From the NCBI GenBank assembly GCA_947172415.1, contig OX359190.1, positions 8,122,001-8,186,000 on the forward strand: a DNA stretch of 64,000 bases, written 5' to 3'. The position numbers were made by a program, and so were the translations under genes. Shown in pieces: positions 20,988 through 33,107 of this stretch (the first letter of the stretch is position 1; each line of letters begins with the position of its first letter). This DNA is from Chondrosia reniformis (taxonomy: Eukaryota; Porifera; Demospongiae; Chondrillida; Chondrillidae). The notes beneath the pieces were generated by a model. That model did not search any database, was not told where the DNA came from, and worked only from the letters and a program-made list of their open reading frames with translations.

Positions 20988-22214
20988 ATGAGCAATAAGA
21001 AAAGATTGAACCTGTGTTTGGCTTTAGTTGGTACTATGCTTCTGATCTACCTTGGAACTACGCGAATGCCATCTTCCAAACAAATTGATACTAATGCAGT
21101 TAAATATCCTGGAGTTAATGTCTATCCACCCGATACCGTGTCCCTTAAGGATCTAAGCTGGGAACAAGCTAGATTTAGGCCTGTTAGCGTTAGCAAGACT
21201 GTCACTACCACGACTTTTAACACAGCTGACATGGTTAGTACAATCGTCTATGATAAAAGCAAACAAAGAGTTATTGCTTGTGAAAGAAAAGTCGCCTTTC
21301 CCAAACATGTCGTTCCGTGTAATCGATGTCCCCTAATAACAAATGGTCTTTATCCTCTTCTACCTGAAGAAGCGATAAAAAGTGTGGAGACTTTCATCTT
21401 ATTTATCGGTTTCTCCAGAAGTGGTAGCAGTATCCTCGGTGCGCTTCTCGATGCTCATCCTCATGTGGTTCTCTCTAATGAATACCTGTTAATTAGCAAA
21501 GTTGCAACTGGCAATTCCAAAGACCCAGTCTTCAATGACCGGAGAACACTTTTCTCTGCATTATATAACCAACAACGATCCTTACTAAACAATTCCTTAA
21601 TTAGCACTAGCAAAGGTTATTCGCTGTACATACAGAATTCCTATATGGGAACTTACAAAGATACAATTGCTGTTGTTGGGGACAAGTCTGGAGCTTATAC
21701 TAATTTCGTACACCTGGGAAATAAAAGTTACTTCTTTGAAATAATTGAACACTTGGGAAATGTTGTTAAAGCTCCTATCAAGTTTATTAATCCTGTTAGA
21801 AACCCCTTTGACATTATTGCTACACAGATGCTCTATGGATTGGGAGGCAAAGAACTGAGGGCCGAAGCCAACACTCATAAAATTATTTTGGATCCAATGT
21901 ATATTGACTGCAAAGTTAAGCAATTTGAGAAGGAGATTTGGTCTATTGTAGAGATCTGTAAGTCCCAGCGGTATGAGGTTCTACATGTACATCTTGAGGA
22001 CTTAGTGGAAAGTCCACGAGTTGAATTATTGAAAATTTGTAACTTTTTAGGTGTCTCTTGTCCTGAAGATTACATCAGTGCATGTACAGATAAAATATTT
22101 AAAGAAACTTCAAAAACAAGACACTCAATAGAGTGGCCCAATGAAGCTTTAGACAAAGTACACTCAATCATTCAATCAATTCCATATTTGAAGAGATATT
22201 CTTTTTATAGTTAG
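20988..22214 (+). CDS. Single-exon Golgi-type sulfotransferase (408 aa)
   Basis: The ATG at 20988 gives a short basic cytosolic tail (MSNKKR) followed by a hydrophobic segment (NLCLALVGTMLLIYLG), the type II membrane topology of Golgi sulfotransferases. An upstream in-frame GTG at 20958 is not a plausible start. The PAPS 5'-phosphosulfate loop is FIGFSRSGSSILG (Gly141 onward) and the 3'-phosphate loop is NPVRNPFDIIATQ (around Pro269). The family transfers sulfate from PAPS to carbohydrate or protein substrates; the acceptor here is unknown. A CNRCP pair of Cys lies before the catalytic domain. The gene is intronless in a region where all its neighbours have introns, which suggests an origin by retroposition or a single-exon family expansion. 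Confidence 0.88.
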   Translation: MSNKKRLNLCLALVGTMLLIYLGTTRMPSSKQIDTNAVKYPGVNVYPPDTVSLKDLSWEQARFRPVSVSKTVTTTTFNTADMVSTIVYDKSKQRVIACERKVAFPKHVVPCNRCPLITNGLYPLLPEEAIKSVETFILFIGFSRSGSSILGALLDAHPHVVLSNEYLLISKVATGNSKDPVFNDRRTLFSALYNQQRSLLNNSLISTSKGYSLYIQNSYMGTYKDTIAVVGDKSGAYTNFVHLGNKSYFFEIIEHLGNVVKAPIKFINPVRNPFDIIATQMLYGLGGKELRAEANTHKIILDPMYIDCKVKQFEKEIWSIVEICKSQRYEVLHVHLEDLVESPRVELLKICNFLGVSCPEDYISACTDKIFKETSKTRHSIEWPNEALDKVHSIIQSIPYLKRYSFYS

Positions 22215-22535
22215 GTCATAGAAAGAAGGACTGGTTGATTCATTACTGTGTATATAAGCTACAATTTCATATGGTGGTGGACAGACCCCACTATGCTCCA
22301 CATGGCGAAAATCAGATGGCCCTGATTTGATGGGTTGACGAGGAGGTGTATAAGGGCGTTTTATTATTCATTAATAGATCATATATATAGGTTTGCACAA
22401 ATACTTTTTTAAGACGCAAAAATACACCTTTTTCTTTATCAATTATGTATGTACCAACAAATTGTGAAATAAAATCAGCATCAACGAATACAGTCCTCCT
22501 TTAATAACTTGTATATATCAAATACGTAGGTTGAA
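22215..22535. other. Convergent 3' intergenic region
   Basis: Short region between the sulfotransferase stop and the stop of the CD225 gene on the other strand. It has possible AATAAA-type signals (AAATAAAATC near 22470) and no gene. Confidence 0.5.
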
Positions 22536-25345
22536 TTAATATATATGATAGTATCTGGAGTGCCTATTAGCATTGATCATTACAACAGCCACAGGAATTG
22601 CAATCACACTTAAAATGGCAGCTACAATTGATAGCAAGTTACACAGCAGAGCGGCCCTTCCACTACGCCTGGCTGCCTCATAATCTCTCTGAGAGTTATA
22701 TTTGACAGCCTGCAAGGTAAATTAAAATTATTTGACCATATGTATATACCCTGAAATCTAACAAATAAATAAATAGACATCATTTAACTCTGGATTTTAC
22801 CCCACCCACTCATGTCTCCTGAGGAGTGGGTGGGATAAAATCCAGAGTTAAATGGTGATGACATCAAAGCTTTAAGATCAGCTTTAGATCTTGAAGTATA
22901 CCTTAAAGTTTAGGCTATTTTTTCAAATAAATATATAGATAGATACGTAGGCGCATGGATAGTTACATAATTATTGATATTAACAGGAGAGCTGCAATGA
23001 ATTTTTTCTACTGTCTATATAGTCAAAATTTCAAACTACGTATATATATTCAATATATTTATCAACCAATTAGTATTACTAATGCTAAATATAGAAATAT
23101 CATTTACAATCATGACTTACTGCTTGTGAGAATAAAAGGGCTGGAATGTTAAATATTAGACAGACCCCTCCAAAGAAGAGGGTACAAAGAACACACAGTA
23201 GCACTGACAGAGTGTGGTAATCTGGTGCATTAGATGGGGCGACCACAAGTCTTGCCCGAGCTGGCTGACATATAATCACACTGTTCTGCAGAGAGAGGTT
23301 GGACTGTTACAACTAACCTTCACACAAACACATGTCAATAGTATATACTTGTCTTGATCACAGTAATATTAATAAAAAGAAAATTATCTGTGGATAAATA
23401 TCACAGGATCAAATCTCAGGTTTCATATGGCATGAAACCTATTTGAACAGCCAGGTTTCAAGGGTGCTCAAGTATGCACTAATAGATTAATTTCACGGTT
23501 TTCATGTTTTTAACAGCCCCCTTTCCTAGTTTATACAAACTCTCATATCTTTTGAAACCTGGCTGTTCAAAGAGTTTCAAATAGGTTTCGTGACTTCTGA
23601 TTTGATCCTGTGTATATATATAGTGCATGTATTTGGTAACTGAACTGACATGGGGGTCTCTATACATTAGGAAGGCTCTCATAAGGGGGACTTACATTTG
23701 CTCTAATAATAGGGGGTCTCTGTACATTAGGAAGGCTCTCATAAGGGGGAGGTTCTTGTTGCTGGTTCATTATCGGTGGTAGGGTATTAAACAAGGGCGG
23801 AGCTTGATGTGGAATAGGTGGACCTTGTGGGGGGAATCCAGAATTGATGTCTGCCACATAGCTGGGTGGTGGATGATCTGGGGGAGAGTCTTCATGGCTG
23901 GTATCTAGGACACAAAATGGTGAAAGCTAGATTTTATCCACAATATGTACAATTAGAAGTAACTTCATACTGAAACATCTAAACATTTCCACATGAATAT
24001 TCAAATGTTTTATATACTGCATTGTGCATGCTGCTCTCCTGTGACTAGAATAAACACATAATTTACAGCATTGGATGAGGTTTGGTATAGTTTCGTTTTT
24101 TTGTGTTCATTCTCTCCACTGGGTCAGAAAGCTATTTCTGCAAGCATTTCCTTTGAAAGCTCTTAGCATAAAAATAAGTCATTCCTCTGTATATAGATTT
24201 TCACACAATGTCATACACTTGCATGTGTTTATGTAACTACAATTGCAAGCCTTTTCAGAGTCGATTTTCTATTCTACACACAGATCTACGTAACATGTTT
24301 ACAGCTTATATAAGTACATATATCATGATATCAGAACCACAATGGTTTCATGCTTATATCTTCCTATAACAGTAAACACAATACTGTGTTCAGTGAGAAC
24401 ACAAACAATTCAAGGAATACAAATGTCTCACAGAGGACAAAACAGACAAGTAATAGATCATCAAATCTTCAAATAACTTATTCACTTAACACAATTTAAA
24501 TATTATCTACCAAATGTAACCACCTCTATTAAAAACTAGTGATTTCATCTATACAGAGATGCTGATAACGCTGCACTCAATTGTAAGGTGAAATGTGACC
24601 ACGTTTACCAAATGAAAGGAAATTCTAAAAATCCTTACAAAGATTCACAATTTCAGTTTTAAGTTCAAAGTATCAGATTACATGTCCTATGCTTATAGGG
24701 TAATTTGGAATATGAGGTAGCATTTGAAACAACTCATGAACAGTTTTTGTCAATAGGACTTGTGGCATATATATAGATTGGACTAGCTTCATGCAGACAA
24801 AAAATCATTCAGGAAATCACAGCAACAATCCTAATTATAGACCCAGGCGTTTAGCTATATTAAAAGGTAACTGAAGACCCCACTTTGGGGAGAACGCCTT
24901 GAACCTATAGTTTATGTACAAAAGGTTGCATATCCCAAGTGTATATGGCGCAAACTCTAACAAGGGTAAACACTTCAATTATTGGTATCAGTGATAGAAA
25001 ATACACTATATTTATCAACTCAAATCGTTGTCAAGATTCATATATATTTACCGACAGAATAAAGTATCGTCGAGAGATATATATTCGGTGGCGCAGGTCA
25101 GTCAGTACTTCATCATTCATTCATTGATTCATTTTATTTTACAACAGGAAATTCTTATTTCTGTAATAGAGCTATATCGACAACGTAGATAGTCGACGTA
25201 ACGTACACACTTCGAAGGCGCTAATCCTTCAATAGAGTTTGAAAATAAACGTAAAATTAAAAGTAGTTCTCACAAAAGAATAAATTAAAACTAGAACATT
25301 AAAGAACTCACCATTTATTAGTGGTTTATATTCATGATCAGCCAT
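22536..25345 (-). CDS. CD225/dispanin-family membrane protein A (193 aa)
   Basis: Exons on the minus strand: 25312-25345, 23696-23904, 23121-23285, 22536-22709; phases agree and the protein is 193 aa. The start is MADHEYKPLING. Residues 12-81 are Pro-rich with PPPSY and EPPPYESL motifs, which are PPxY-type ligands for WW domains (Nedd4-like ligases). Then comes a CD225 domain: PDYHTLSVLLCVLCTLFFGG (start of the first, re-entrant or membrane segment), a short loop with KYNSQRDYEAARRSGRAAL, and a second membrane helix LLSIVAAILSVIAIPVAVV. The family includes IFITMs, PRRT2 and SynDIG and acts at membranes, often on fusion or trafficking; the exact role here is unknown. It is tandem and co-oriented with a second CD225 gene at 26779-28928. 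Confidence 0.85.
22790..22850. mobile_element. Minimal copy of MITE family C
   Basis: The left end CTCTGGATTTTACCCCACCC is followed almost at once by its inverted copy (GAGTGGGTGGGATAAAATCC). Only a few bases of interior (about TCATGTCTCCTGAG) remain. It lies in intron 3 of CD225 gene A. Confidence 0.75.
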
Positions 25346-26778
25346 GTTGTAAACGGAATGAATTAGCTATATCAACCAGTAGATATATAGAAAAGCGTTT
25401 ACGTAGACAGATGTAATATATCACTATTATATACGTATATCTACATTTAGAAACCTTTTGAATGCAAACTAAATTGGCGGCAATTAGGAGATGAGGAAAT
25501 ATATTTATATAAAACTCTGAAAGGTAAAAGACCTTTTAGAAATGTCATGAAATACTTAAACAAAAAACAATCTACAAGAAATGTGATTGAGATAATACAT
25601 CATTATACAAGGGTTAAGGGATAACAAAGTTATATATCTATATAATAACTGTTGTATGGTAACTCTCATTATAAATCTTATTCCACTGATCATGTTGCTG
25701 TGGGCTATCTAATTAGAGAGATCCGAGATACTCACTCTGTCATTCCTCATTTTACTCAATGCGAACTAGACTTTATAGCATCCACCATGTAACTCTAACA
25801 CTATAATCATTTTACATTTGTCTTTGTTCTTTTGCACCTCCACTGGTGTGTTTTCAACAACAACAATAATAATAATATATATATGGATTAGATGAAGATC
25901 AAAAACTTTTGCCATAGTTTAGCAAAAGTACTAGTATAATTATATAATCTCTTGTTTATACAGAAACAGTTGGTGAAGGGTGATCATGACTGTACATATT
26001 CATATAGTTTCTATATAATATTATTATATATATATACGTACTCGTGGGTCTATATAGACTAATATACACGTATTATTATTGTACTTGTGCAATTGTTCTG
26101 ATGTACATCTTTCCTGAGCATTATAATTATATATAATGTATATATCAAAGACTTAAGAATTGTAATAAGACAAAGACTCCTAGGGTCACTGATGAAGGTT
26201 TTACATGAAACCCCTGCCTGGTCCTTGCAATGGAGAAATGGAGAATCTTATGTTAGTCTATTGTGTTTGTTCCCTATAGCCTCTATGCTTTTCCCATGCA
26301 TGTTTCATGATTATATTGTGGTTTAAAACCTTTCATGATAAACTGAATGTGTATTATTTATATTGTATATATGTACATACTATACATATATATAGACAAG
26401 TTTAATATGTAATTACAATATATAATAATAATAATAATAATAATAATGTTATTACTATATATCAGTGACTATATATAATATATAATTTAGACAGAGTGTA
26501 AAACTTATTGCTATTTTATGGACATTGTATTAATATATAATATGTATTAATATTTTAAGTAATAATTAGCATTTGTACATTACAACTGTTGACAGATATA
26601 GAGTATTTATCTTATTTTCGCCATGTTAACTACTGTGTTTGTGTACATTATGTGTACAGGCTACCCCCTGCAAAGGGGATAAAGCCCATGGGTGATTGAT
26701 TGTATTAATATAAAAAGAATATAACAAATTACAGTTTGAGGAAATACAGTATAGTCATTAAAATAAAAGTATATGGTC
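25346..26778. other. Intergenic region between the two CD225 genes
   Basis: Very AT-rich, with TA, AAT and ATA microsatellites (for example AAT repeats near 26428-26448) and a family A repeat fragment at 26165-26235. I see no coding exons. Part should be the promoter of CD225 gene A. Confidence 0.5.
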
Positions 26779-28928
26779 TTATATTAGAGACATACCAGCA
26801 CATGTACTTAAGACTATAATCATAGCAATGAGCACCACAATTCCGCCAAAAAGTGTAATTAAATTCAGGAGAGTGACAATTGCCATTTTCCATGAGTCCT
26901 TTGTTGGTTTTCCCTTTTTTTCATCATGATATGCCTAGGAGTAGAAAATAAGAGAGTTTAGTATATGGACCCACCAGTTATATGAGTAAAGACATTCTGC
27001 ACATGCATATAGCCTCCTGTGGTCAATGATGGCCAGCTACCTATTGGTTAAGATGACTCCTCCCACCGGAAATGGGTTGGATCTCTGATTATCAGTTTGT
27101 TCTGATATGTAATTCACCACTAATTCATGCAAAAGATCATTAATTACTTTCTTTGCAGTTAGTATAAGAGGGAAAACATGAATGGAGCATTGCTTTGGCA
27201 ACTGTAGCTCAGTGACAGAGAACTGGTGGTCATAACCAGCTGTCCTGGATTGGGTTCTTAGCAATTGCTTCTTCCATGTTTTTCTCTCTTCTCCTCCATT
27301 GGTTTGCATGATAATGATTATTGGGTGGTTTGATTATTTCCAATTATGCATGCGACTACAAGCTATAAAGGCATATACCTACGCACATGGGTACACATAC
27401 GTACTTACCCAGAATGCTAGCAACATAGCTGGGACGGTGATCACTAAACAGAATGGATTAAGGCAGAAACAGAGCATTGATAAAACCACGGAGAGGGAAA
27501 CTTGATCCTGAGTGAATGAATGATCGGTTTCTGAGAAATTCTTCTTGTGTCTTCTTCGACGTAATGTCTGTGTATAAATGAATAGCTAATATGTACAACC
27601 TTATCTCACACGTCAATTCATATATTATAAATCAATTTGTATATTATTCACAGATGTACAATGATAAGAAATTTCACAAGTTTGCTATTATTTGAATGAA
27701 ATTAAAACTATAAATACAGATAGCAGCATGTTCTCATTTCTATTTTTCTGGTTTAAAACCAATATCAAACCCTGACCATTCAAGGCTAGCCCAACTAATC
27801 TTTAACCAATATACGTATACCAGTACCAGTAGCATGTAGATTAAATATACAGTATACACATGTTGATGTGATAGAAATAGTCACAGGGAGTTAATTATTA
27901 TATGTTTGGCCTACCAAGTGAAGTCTGAGGTATGTTTGGAGACCAAATATAGTATTTCAGCATGTATTTGAGTACATGAATTAGATGTATTAGAGTCGCA
28001 TGCTTACCCTTCTAAATCTACAATTTCCAAAATAGCTGTGAGAGAAGCTTGAAAATCTTGATAATATTGAGAACCTGGATACCTTTGAGAGGGAAGATTC
28101 GGATCTTTTCATGGATCGCTGGGATGCCTGTGTAGTAATGGGCTTGGGCGATAGATGCTGACTTCTTTGTGAGTTATTTTTACCGAGGGCCCAATTATCA
28201 TCAATTTCTATTTCCATGACAACAGGATTGGCATTTGATACACCTGGTGCTACTGTTAGAGACGGCTGAGTTGTAATAGGGGCAGTCTGTACAATAGTAC
28301 TACCTGACTCTTGAGATTCAAAAGTTGACTTAGTGTGTTTGCTTTCTGGGGGAGTGATCATTAAATTTGGAATATCAAATGTTGTAGAGGATTTGGATGA
28401 CTTGAAAGTTATTGTTATGCTTTCACTGGCAGTCTCAAGCTGATCTTCACCGGCAGTCTCTAGATGATCTTCACCGCCAGTCTCAAGCTGATCTTCACCG
28501 GCAGTCTCAAGCTGATCTTCACTGGCAGTCTCAAGCTGATCTTCATTGGCAGTCTCAAGCTGATCTTCATTGGCAGTCTCAAGCTGATCTTCACCAGCAG
28601 TCTCAAGCTGATCTTCACCGGCAGTCTCTGGATAATCTTCACCGGCAGACACTAGTTTTCCCTCAGCAGCAGTGGTAGAGGATGCCGCCACACTAGTTTG
28701 GTCCTCAGCAGCAGTGGTAGAGGATGCCGCCACACTAGTTTGGTCCTCAGCAGCAGTGGTAGAGGATGCCGCCACACTAGTTTGGTCCTCAGCAGCAGTG
28801 GTAGAGGATGCCGCCACACTAGTTTGGTCCTCAGCAGCAGTGGTAGAGGATGCCGCCACACTAGTTTGGTCCTCAGCAGCAGTGGTAGAGGATGCCGCCA
28901 CACTAGTTTGGTCCTCAGCTTGTTCCAT
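26779..28928 (-). CDS. CD225/dispanin-like membrane protein B with repeat N-terminus (411 aa)
   Basis: Exons on the minus strand: 28008-28928, 27409-27567, 26779-26934, phases all zero, 411 aa. After MEQ come six identical 14-residue repeats (AEDQTSVAASSTTA), then nine 8-residue repeats of the type GEDQLETA, all acidic and Ser/Thr-rich. A Ser-rich linker (about residues 160-307) ends in a basic RFRR/TLRRRRHKK stretch. Two hydrophobic segments follow: QVSLSVVLSMLCFCLNPFCL and IVTLLNLITLFGGIVVLIAM, separated by a charged loop AYHDEKKGKPTKDSWK. Exon structure, spacing and the Cys-rich first segment match the neighbouring CD225 gene, so the two are probably paralogs. The N-terminus is predicted disordered and cytosolic. 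The CD225 call is weaker than for gene A because the signature residues are diverged. Confidence 0.75.
28430..28660 (-). repeat. 24-bp coding tandem repeat, about 9 copies
   Basis: Encodes the GEDQLETA repeats of CD225-like protein B. Variation is mostly at the first residue (Gly, Asn, Ser), with single changes to YP and H. The reverse strand is also open through the array, an effect of repeat length divisible by three. Confidence 0.9.
28665..28920 (-). repeat. 42-bp coding tandem repeat, 6 copies
   Basis: Encodes six AEDQTSVAASSTTA repeats. The copies appear identical at DNA level, so recent homogenisation or expansion is likely, and the copy number may vary between individuals. Several frames on both strands are open through the array, which is an artefact of the repeat. 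Confidence 0.92.
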
Positions 28929-31714
28929 TACAAGAGTTCTTCATCCAATACTGTTGATGGTTTTCAGTGTACACACTGTATACGTATATGGAACAAATGA
29001 TTAAGTTACATTGACCACTACAGTAACATCAAAGAGACCAACTGACAGGAATTATAAACTAATACATACATATATCCTTGTTATGGGCAGAAAGTGTATA
29101 TAGATATGTATATCACAGGACATTATCAATTAATAAATGGTTAGTATACATGTTATTGTAATCATAATTTATGTGTAGCATCGTAAAGTGGTGATTGAAT
29201 ATTTTTAGAGGGAAAGACAATAATATTGTTTAATGATGCAGTTTGAGTTAGGTAGAGGTACAAATGATCCAAAATCAATGTTTTGATTTTGAAACGTGAC
29301 TTATAGCCATTGTCTTAATGTTTCATAACATCAAATATATTTCAATGTACATATATACTTCCATACCTATACACAGCTAGTAGCCTCATGGATCCTATTA
29401 CTATATATACTACATTAATTATATCACAAATTCTAAAAATAAAAGTAATACAGCTACTTTGAACTTTGGTAGCAAATTAAAAGTATAATCAAATTCCATA
29501 TTGTGACGGAATGCCAATATTATACTACTGTATTTACATATACAGTGGACAATACAAACATCAAGTACAAAGTGATACCTTGCACTTGATATACATTTGT
29601 ATAATATGCGTTAATTAAAAGAAATCGCTCATGCCAATAATTACCAGTCAATCATGTATGGGTTTTAGTTCTTATGGGGAATTTGCACATATCATTACTT
29701 ATTATCGCATATAAAGTATTCTGTTTAAATAACACAAAAACAAAAATTTACACTTTTTTGCAAAAGTTTCAAAACAAGTCCCATTTAAAAGGAGTAATAC
29801 AGATATCTACAGACTCTATAATGTCTACACATATTTCAACAATCGGATGCATATGGACAGACATACTACTACCCACACTTCAGTGTGAAGGAATTACACT
29901 CATAACAACACTATTAGTAGTCTAATCAAACAGACAAGACCACAATAGGTGATTGAGGAATCTCTAGAAACCTTTTCAAGGGAGGGGGGCAAAATCATGG
30001 TATGCTGAAATAAAGGGGGCAGAGAAGTTTGGTGGTGTTGCATTGGGGGGTTGATTAAGGCTCAGACAAATCTGCCTGGAAATACTTTCACAAGTCAACA
30101 ACACTTGTAATTTCCTTAATAACAGAATCAATATTTGTTTTAATGGACCTAAAAAGACTTACAGTAATACCCAGTCCATGCTTTTTGAAATTTAGTTTTC
30201 AATAAGCACATACAGTGATGTTATAGCATCACTATTATTGAGTGTACAACAAATTTTGGAAAATTCAAGGAATGGTACAAAATCTAATTTCTGATGAAAC
30301 CTAATAACGTTATCATTGGCCACTTAAAGTATGTGCATACAATATTTTAGAGTGTTGAGTATTCTATCAACAGTATGTACGTATATAGGTCTTTACTGAT
30401 AAACTGCAGAATACTTTGGTCATTTGCTCTTAAATGTTTTAGCCAATACAAGGAATTTCTGATGAATGGTGAGGATTATAGTGTGATACCATCATATTCA
30501 AGTAAACGCATGGAGGGTTTCTATAGAAAATATCACAAGGGAAGGGTACTAATATGATTTGAGTCAGTGACCTAGTTCAATACATTTGCTATTAAAAATG
30601 GACCCTGCACTAAACATAGCTTTCTTGTTTACATAGGCATACAATGTCCTCCTTGTGCATACATACTTAACATTAGCTCCTACCATCACACAGAATGTAG
30701 CACTAATCACAACTACAGAATTTACAGGTTTGAGACACTTTTGTTATATTTTTCTAGACACAAATATTTCAGAATTCAAAGTTTCCCATTTTTAGTTATT
30801 GATGATTAACTTTTCTCAAATTTGTTCACAGACTTAGGTATTTGTTGGTAAATACATGATCAAATAAGGTAGCTTATTAGTCTGTGATGTAATACCAGTA
30901 GTTAACAACTTTATATTGTAGATTGGAGAAGTGACAGGCTTTGACAAAAGTATTTAATCATAAGCCTTGTGCTTGCTTGTGTAATTTTGTGGGCAAACAC
31001 TTAGTGAATAGATTATGTATCTAAATATAGTGTGCAGCCTACAATGTGTGGCTTTATATATAAAATGGTAATACAATAGTTTTCTCTTTCTTTTCTTCTC
31101 TATTGGGACATGTATTAGAAAATTTTGAAACAGTATACTATGTACATTTTGAATCAATACAACTGTAAACTATTTATCATACTGTGTAATATACATTTTG
31201 AAAATGATTTATTATGAGTTCTAGAGACATTGAAAATGATGAAACATTGGAATAACAAATAAAATTCAACCTTTAACACAAGTACAACAATGGGAACTGT
31301 AATGTCTTACTTCCATTATATACCATACAAAAGCAGCTGTTTGTGGTTCAACCATCCCTTTGAGTGGTAAAGGGAGACTTAGTTCCCATTAAGAGGACTT
31401 CAGGTTTGCTCATTAGCTCATTGCACTCCTTGGGAGACATGAGTGGGTGGGGTAAATCCCGGTTCAAAATAATGACATAAAGGATTTTGTTTCTAGATGC
31501 TCATTTTTTAATTAATTACATTTTTCTTACATGCTACATCTACTTAGAGTAAAGGTCTACAGGAAACTAAACCTAGTGAGAGCTTTGAATGAGGATGCAT
31601 GCACAATTAGTGATATAAAACAGAAACGTGACGTCCCTTGTTAGTGGATGAACCCTCTTTTACTCACATATTTCATGGTAGTAAAGACAGCTTTATATCC
31701 ACCACTCAATCGTT
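28929..31714. other. Long intergenic region, repeats only
   Basis: Upstream of CD225 gene B. It holds AT-rich sequence, a G-rich repeat fragment at 29980-30060, MITE family C at about 31330-31500 (GGGAGACATGAGTGGGTGGG) and a family A fragment at 31545-31610. Open frames here are short and compositionally random. Confidence 0.5.
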
Positions 31715-31765
31715 TTATCATAGATTATATAGACTACGTAAGTTTACGTAGTCTATATAATCTAT
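31715..31765. repeat. Perfect short palindrome
   Basis: ATAGATTATATAGACTACGT is followed, after a very short centre, by its reverse complement, giving arms of about 22 bp including the TACGTA ends. A family A fragment (31775-31845) begins just after it. Confidence 0.75.
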
Positions 31766-32063
31766 GGTTTTATTAAAGGCCTATATAATATATAGGGAAC
31801 TATACCTAGCGAGAGCTTTGGATGAGGATGCAATAGTCTTTTTGCATCATTATCCTCATGTGTATACTATCCAGCACTCTATAGAATACACCTACAGCAG
31901 TTACTTTTCTATCTACGAAAATATTAGATGCTATTGTCAAGCAAATAATTCGCACGAGACGTGCAAGTTTGTGGCAACCTGTGAGTGATATAATTCAATT
32001 TACTTTTCTTTATGCAGCTTACAGGACAAGACAGATGTCCCGAAAGAAGGTATAAACAGACAT

Positions 32064-32076
32064 TACGCATGCGCAC
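32064..32076. promoter_or_regulatory. NRF1-type palindromic motif
   Basis: TACGCATGCGCAC resembles the NRF1 site YGCGCAYGCGCR and stands out in CpG-poor DNA. It lies 19 bp before the ATG of the small frame at 32095. A CRE-like TTACGTCA lies at 32459-32466, past the end of that frame. Confidence 0.4.
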
Positions 32077-32094
32077 GAGCTACACCTTTCTAGC

Positions 32095-32379
32095 ATGTCA
32101 ATTAGTGAGTTTAGCTGTAAAGTAACATTCAAGACCGAACCACGTGAACAAGAATTGCCATTTGAAAGTATTAATGCTGTAAAACCAGGATCTATACTTC
32201 ACTTAAATACCTTCAGTAGTTTTCTAGTCAAGAACAGCTGGGGTCCACCGGTAACTTGTTGGGGATACGCGTCCAGAAAGACCCTCCCTTATAAGGAAGA
32301 AGATCAATTAGGGGTTATTGTAATCTCGGTTGTACTTTTTGATACAGGGGGTTATTCTGTCTTCAATCGGGCAAACTAG
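32095..32379 (+). CDS. Possible small gene, 94 aa, unrecognised
   Basis: The open frame starts MSISEFSCKVTFKTEPRE and ends SVFNRAN. Composition is balanced (Gly, Pro, Trp, charged residues; stretches such as VKPGSILHLN and GVIVISVVLF), unlike the Tyr/Ile-rich noise frames nearby. A CpG-rich NRF1-like motif precedes it. I recognise no family, signal peptide or membrane helix. It could be one exon of a longer gene or a chance frame. Confidence 0.3.
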   Translation: MSISEFSCKVTFKTEPREQELPFESINAVKPGSILHLNTFSSFLVKNSWGPPVTCWGYASRKTLPYKEEDQLGVIVISVVLFDTGGYSVFNRAN

Positions 32380-33107
32380 TCACATCTATCGACTTTTATA
32401 TGATCAGCTTAGCTAGCCCCGCAAGTGTGAACTTTTACACCCCCAGATAGCGACTCGATTACGTCATGAAGAACACCTAGAAGTGTGTCAATGTGTGTCA
32501 ACTGCTTAACTTCAAAAACAAACCCGTAACTATATGGCATGAATGTTTACCTTTACATACATTTGACAAATCATGTATACTGTCTTCTGATCTACTAGAA
32601 TAAGACAAAGATTCTCACATGAAGGTGAAGCTGTCTGGCCCAGTGGAGAAAACTTGTATCCTCATCCAAAGCTCTCACTAGATTTAGTTCCCTATGTAGG
32701 CCTTTCTTTATTAATCATTTTCCTCAATGCTATTTCATCTGTAGATATCAGTACATAAAGTAAGTCAGTGTGTACAGTGAAACGAGATGGTATCACATGG
32801 TTAGTCTAGTATAATCAGACCATTTTGCCTTTGCAAGCTTATTCTTAACAGAAGTAGAGATAAGGAAAAGGGACTGGCTTTGTGAGACTACTCTCCTGCA
32901 CATGGTGTAGGCCCTAGGCCTGTAATATATTCATTTCATGTTGTTCCATTTCAAAAATCCTTGCATGAAAGATCTGGTGACACACTCTAAATGTAATCAC
33001 CATGAAATCCTGACTATAATTAACCAAATTAAATGTACTGTAACATAAAGCGTAATACAATAAATAGATGCATAATAATACTGATTGGCATATATAAAAA
33101 AGGTTAT
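32380..33107. other. Intergenic region downstream of RHEB
   Basis: Contains a CRE-like site (32459-32466), a family A fragment (32595-32705) and the RHEB 3' region. No coding exon is seen. Confidence 0.45.

Noticed and set aside
28412-29004. Several long open frames on the plus strand across the CD225 gene B repeat exon
   Set aside because: They arise because repeat units of 24 and 42 bp are multiples of three, so any stop-free frame stays open. The minus-strand frame has the splice sites and membrane exons.
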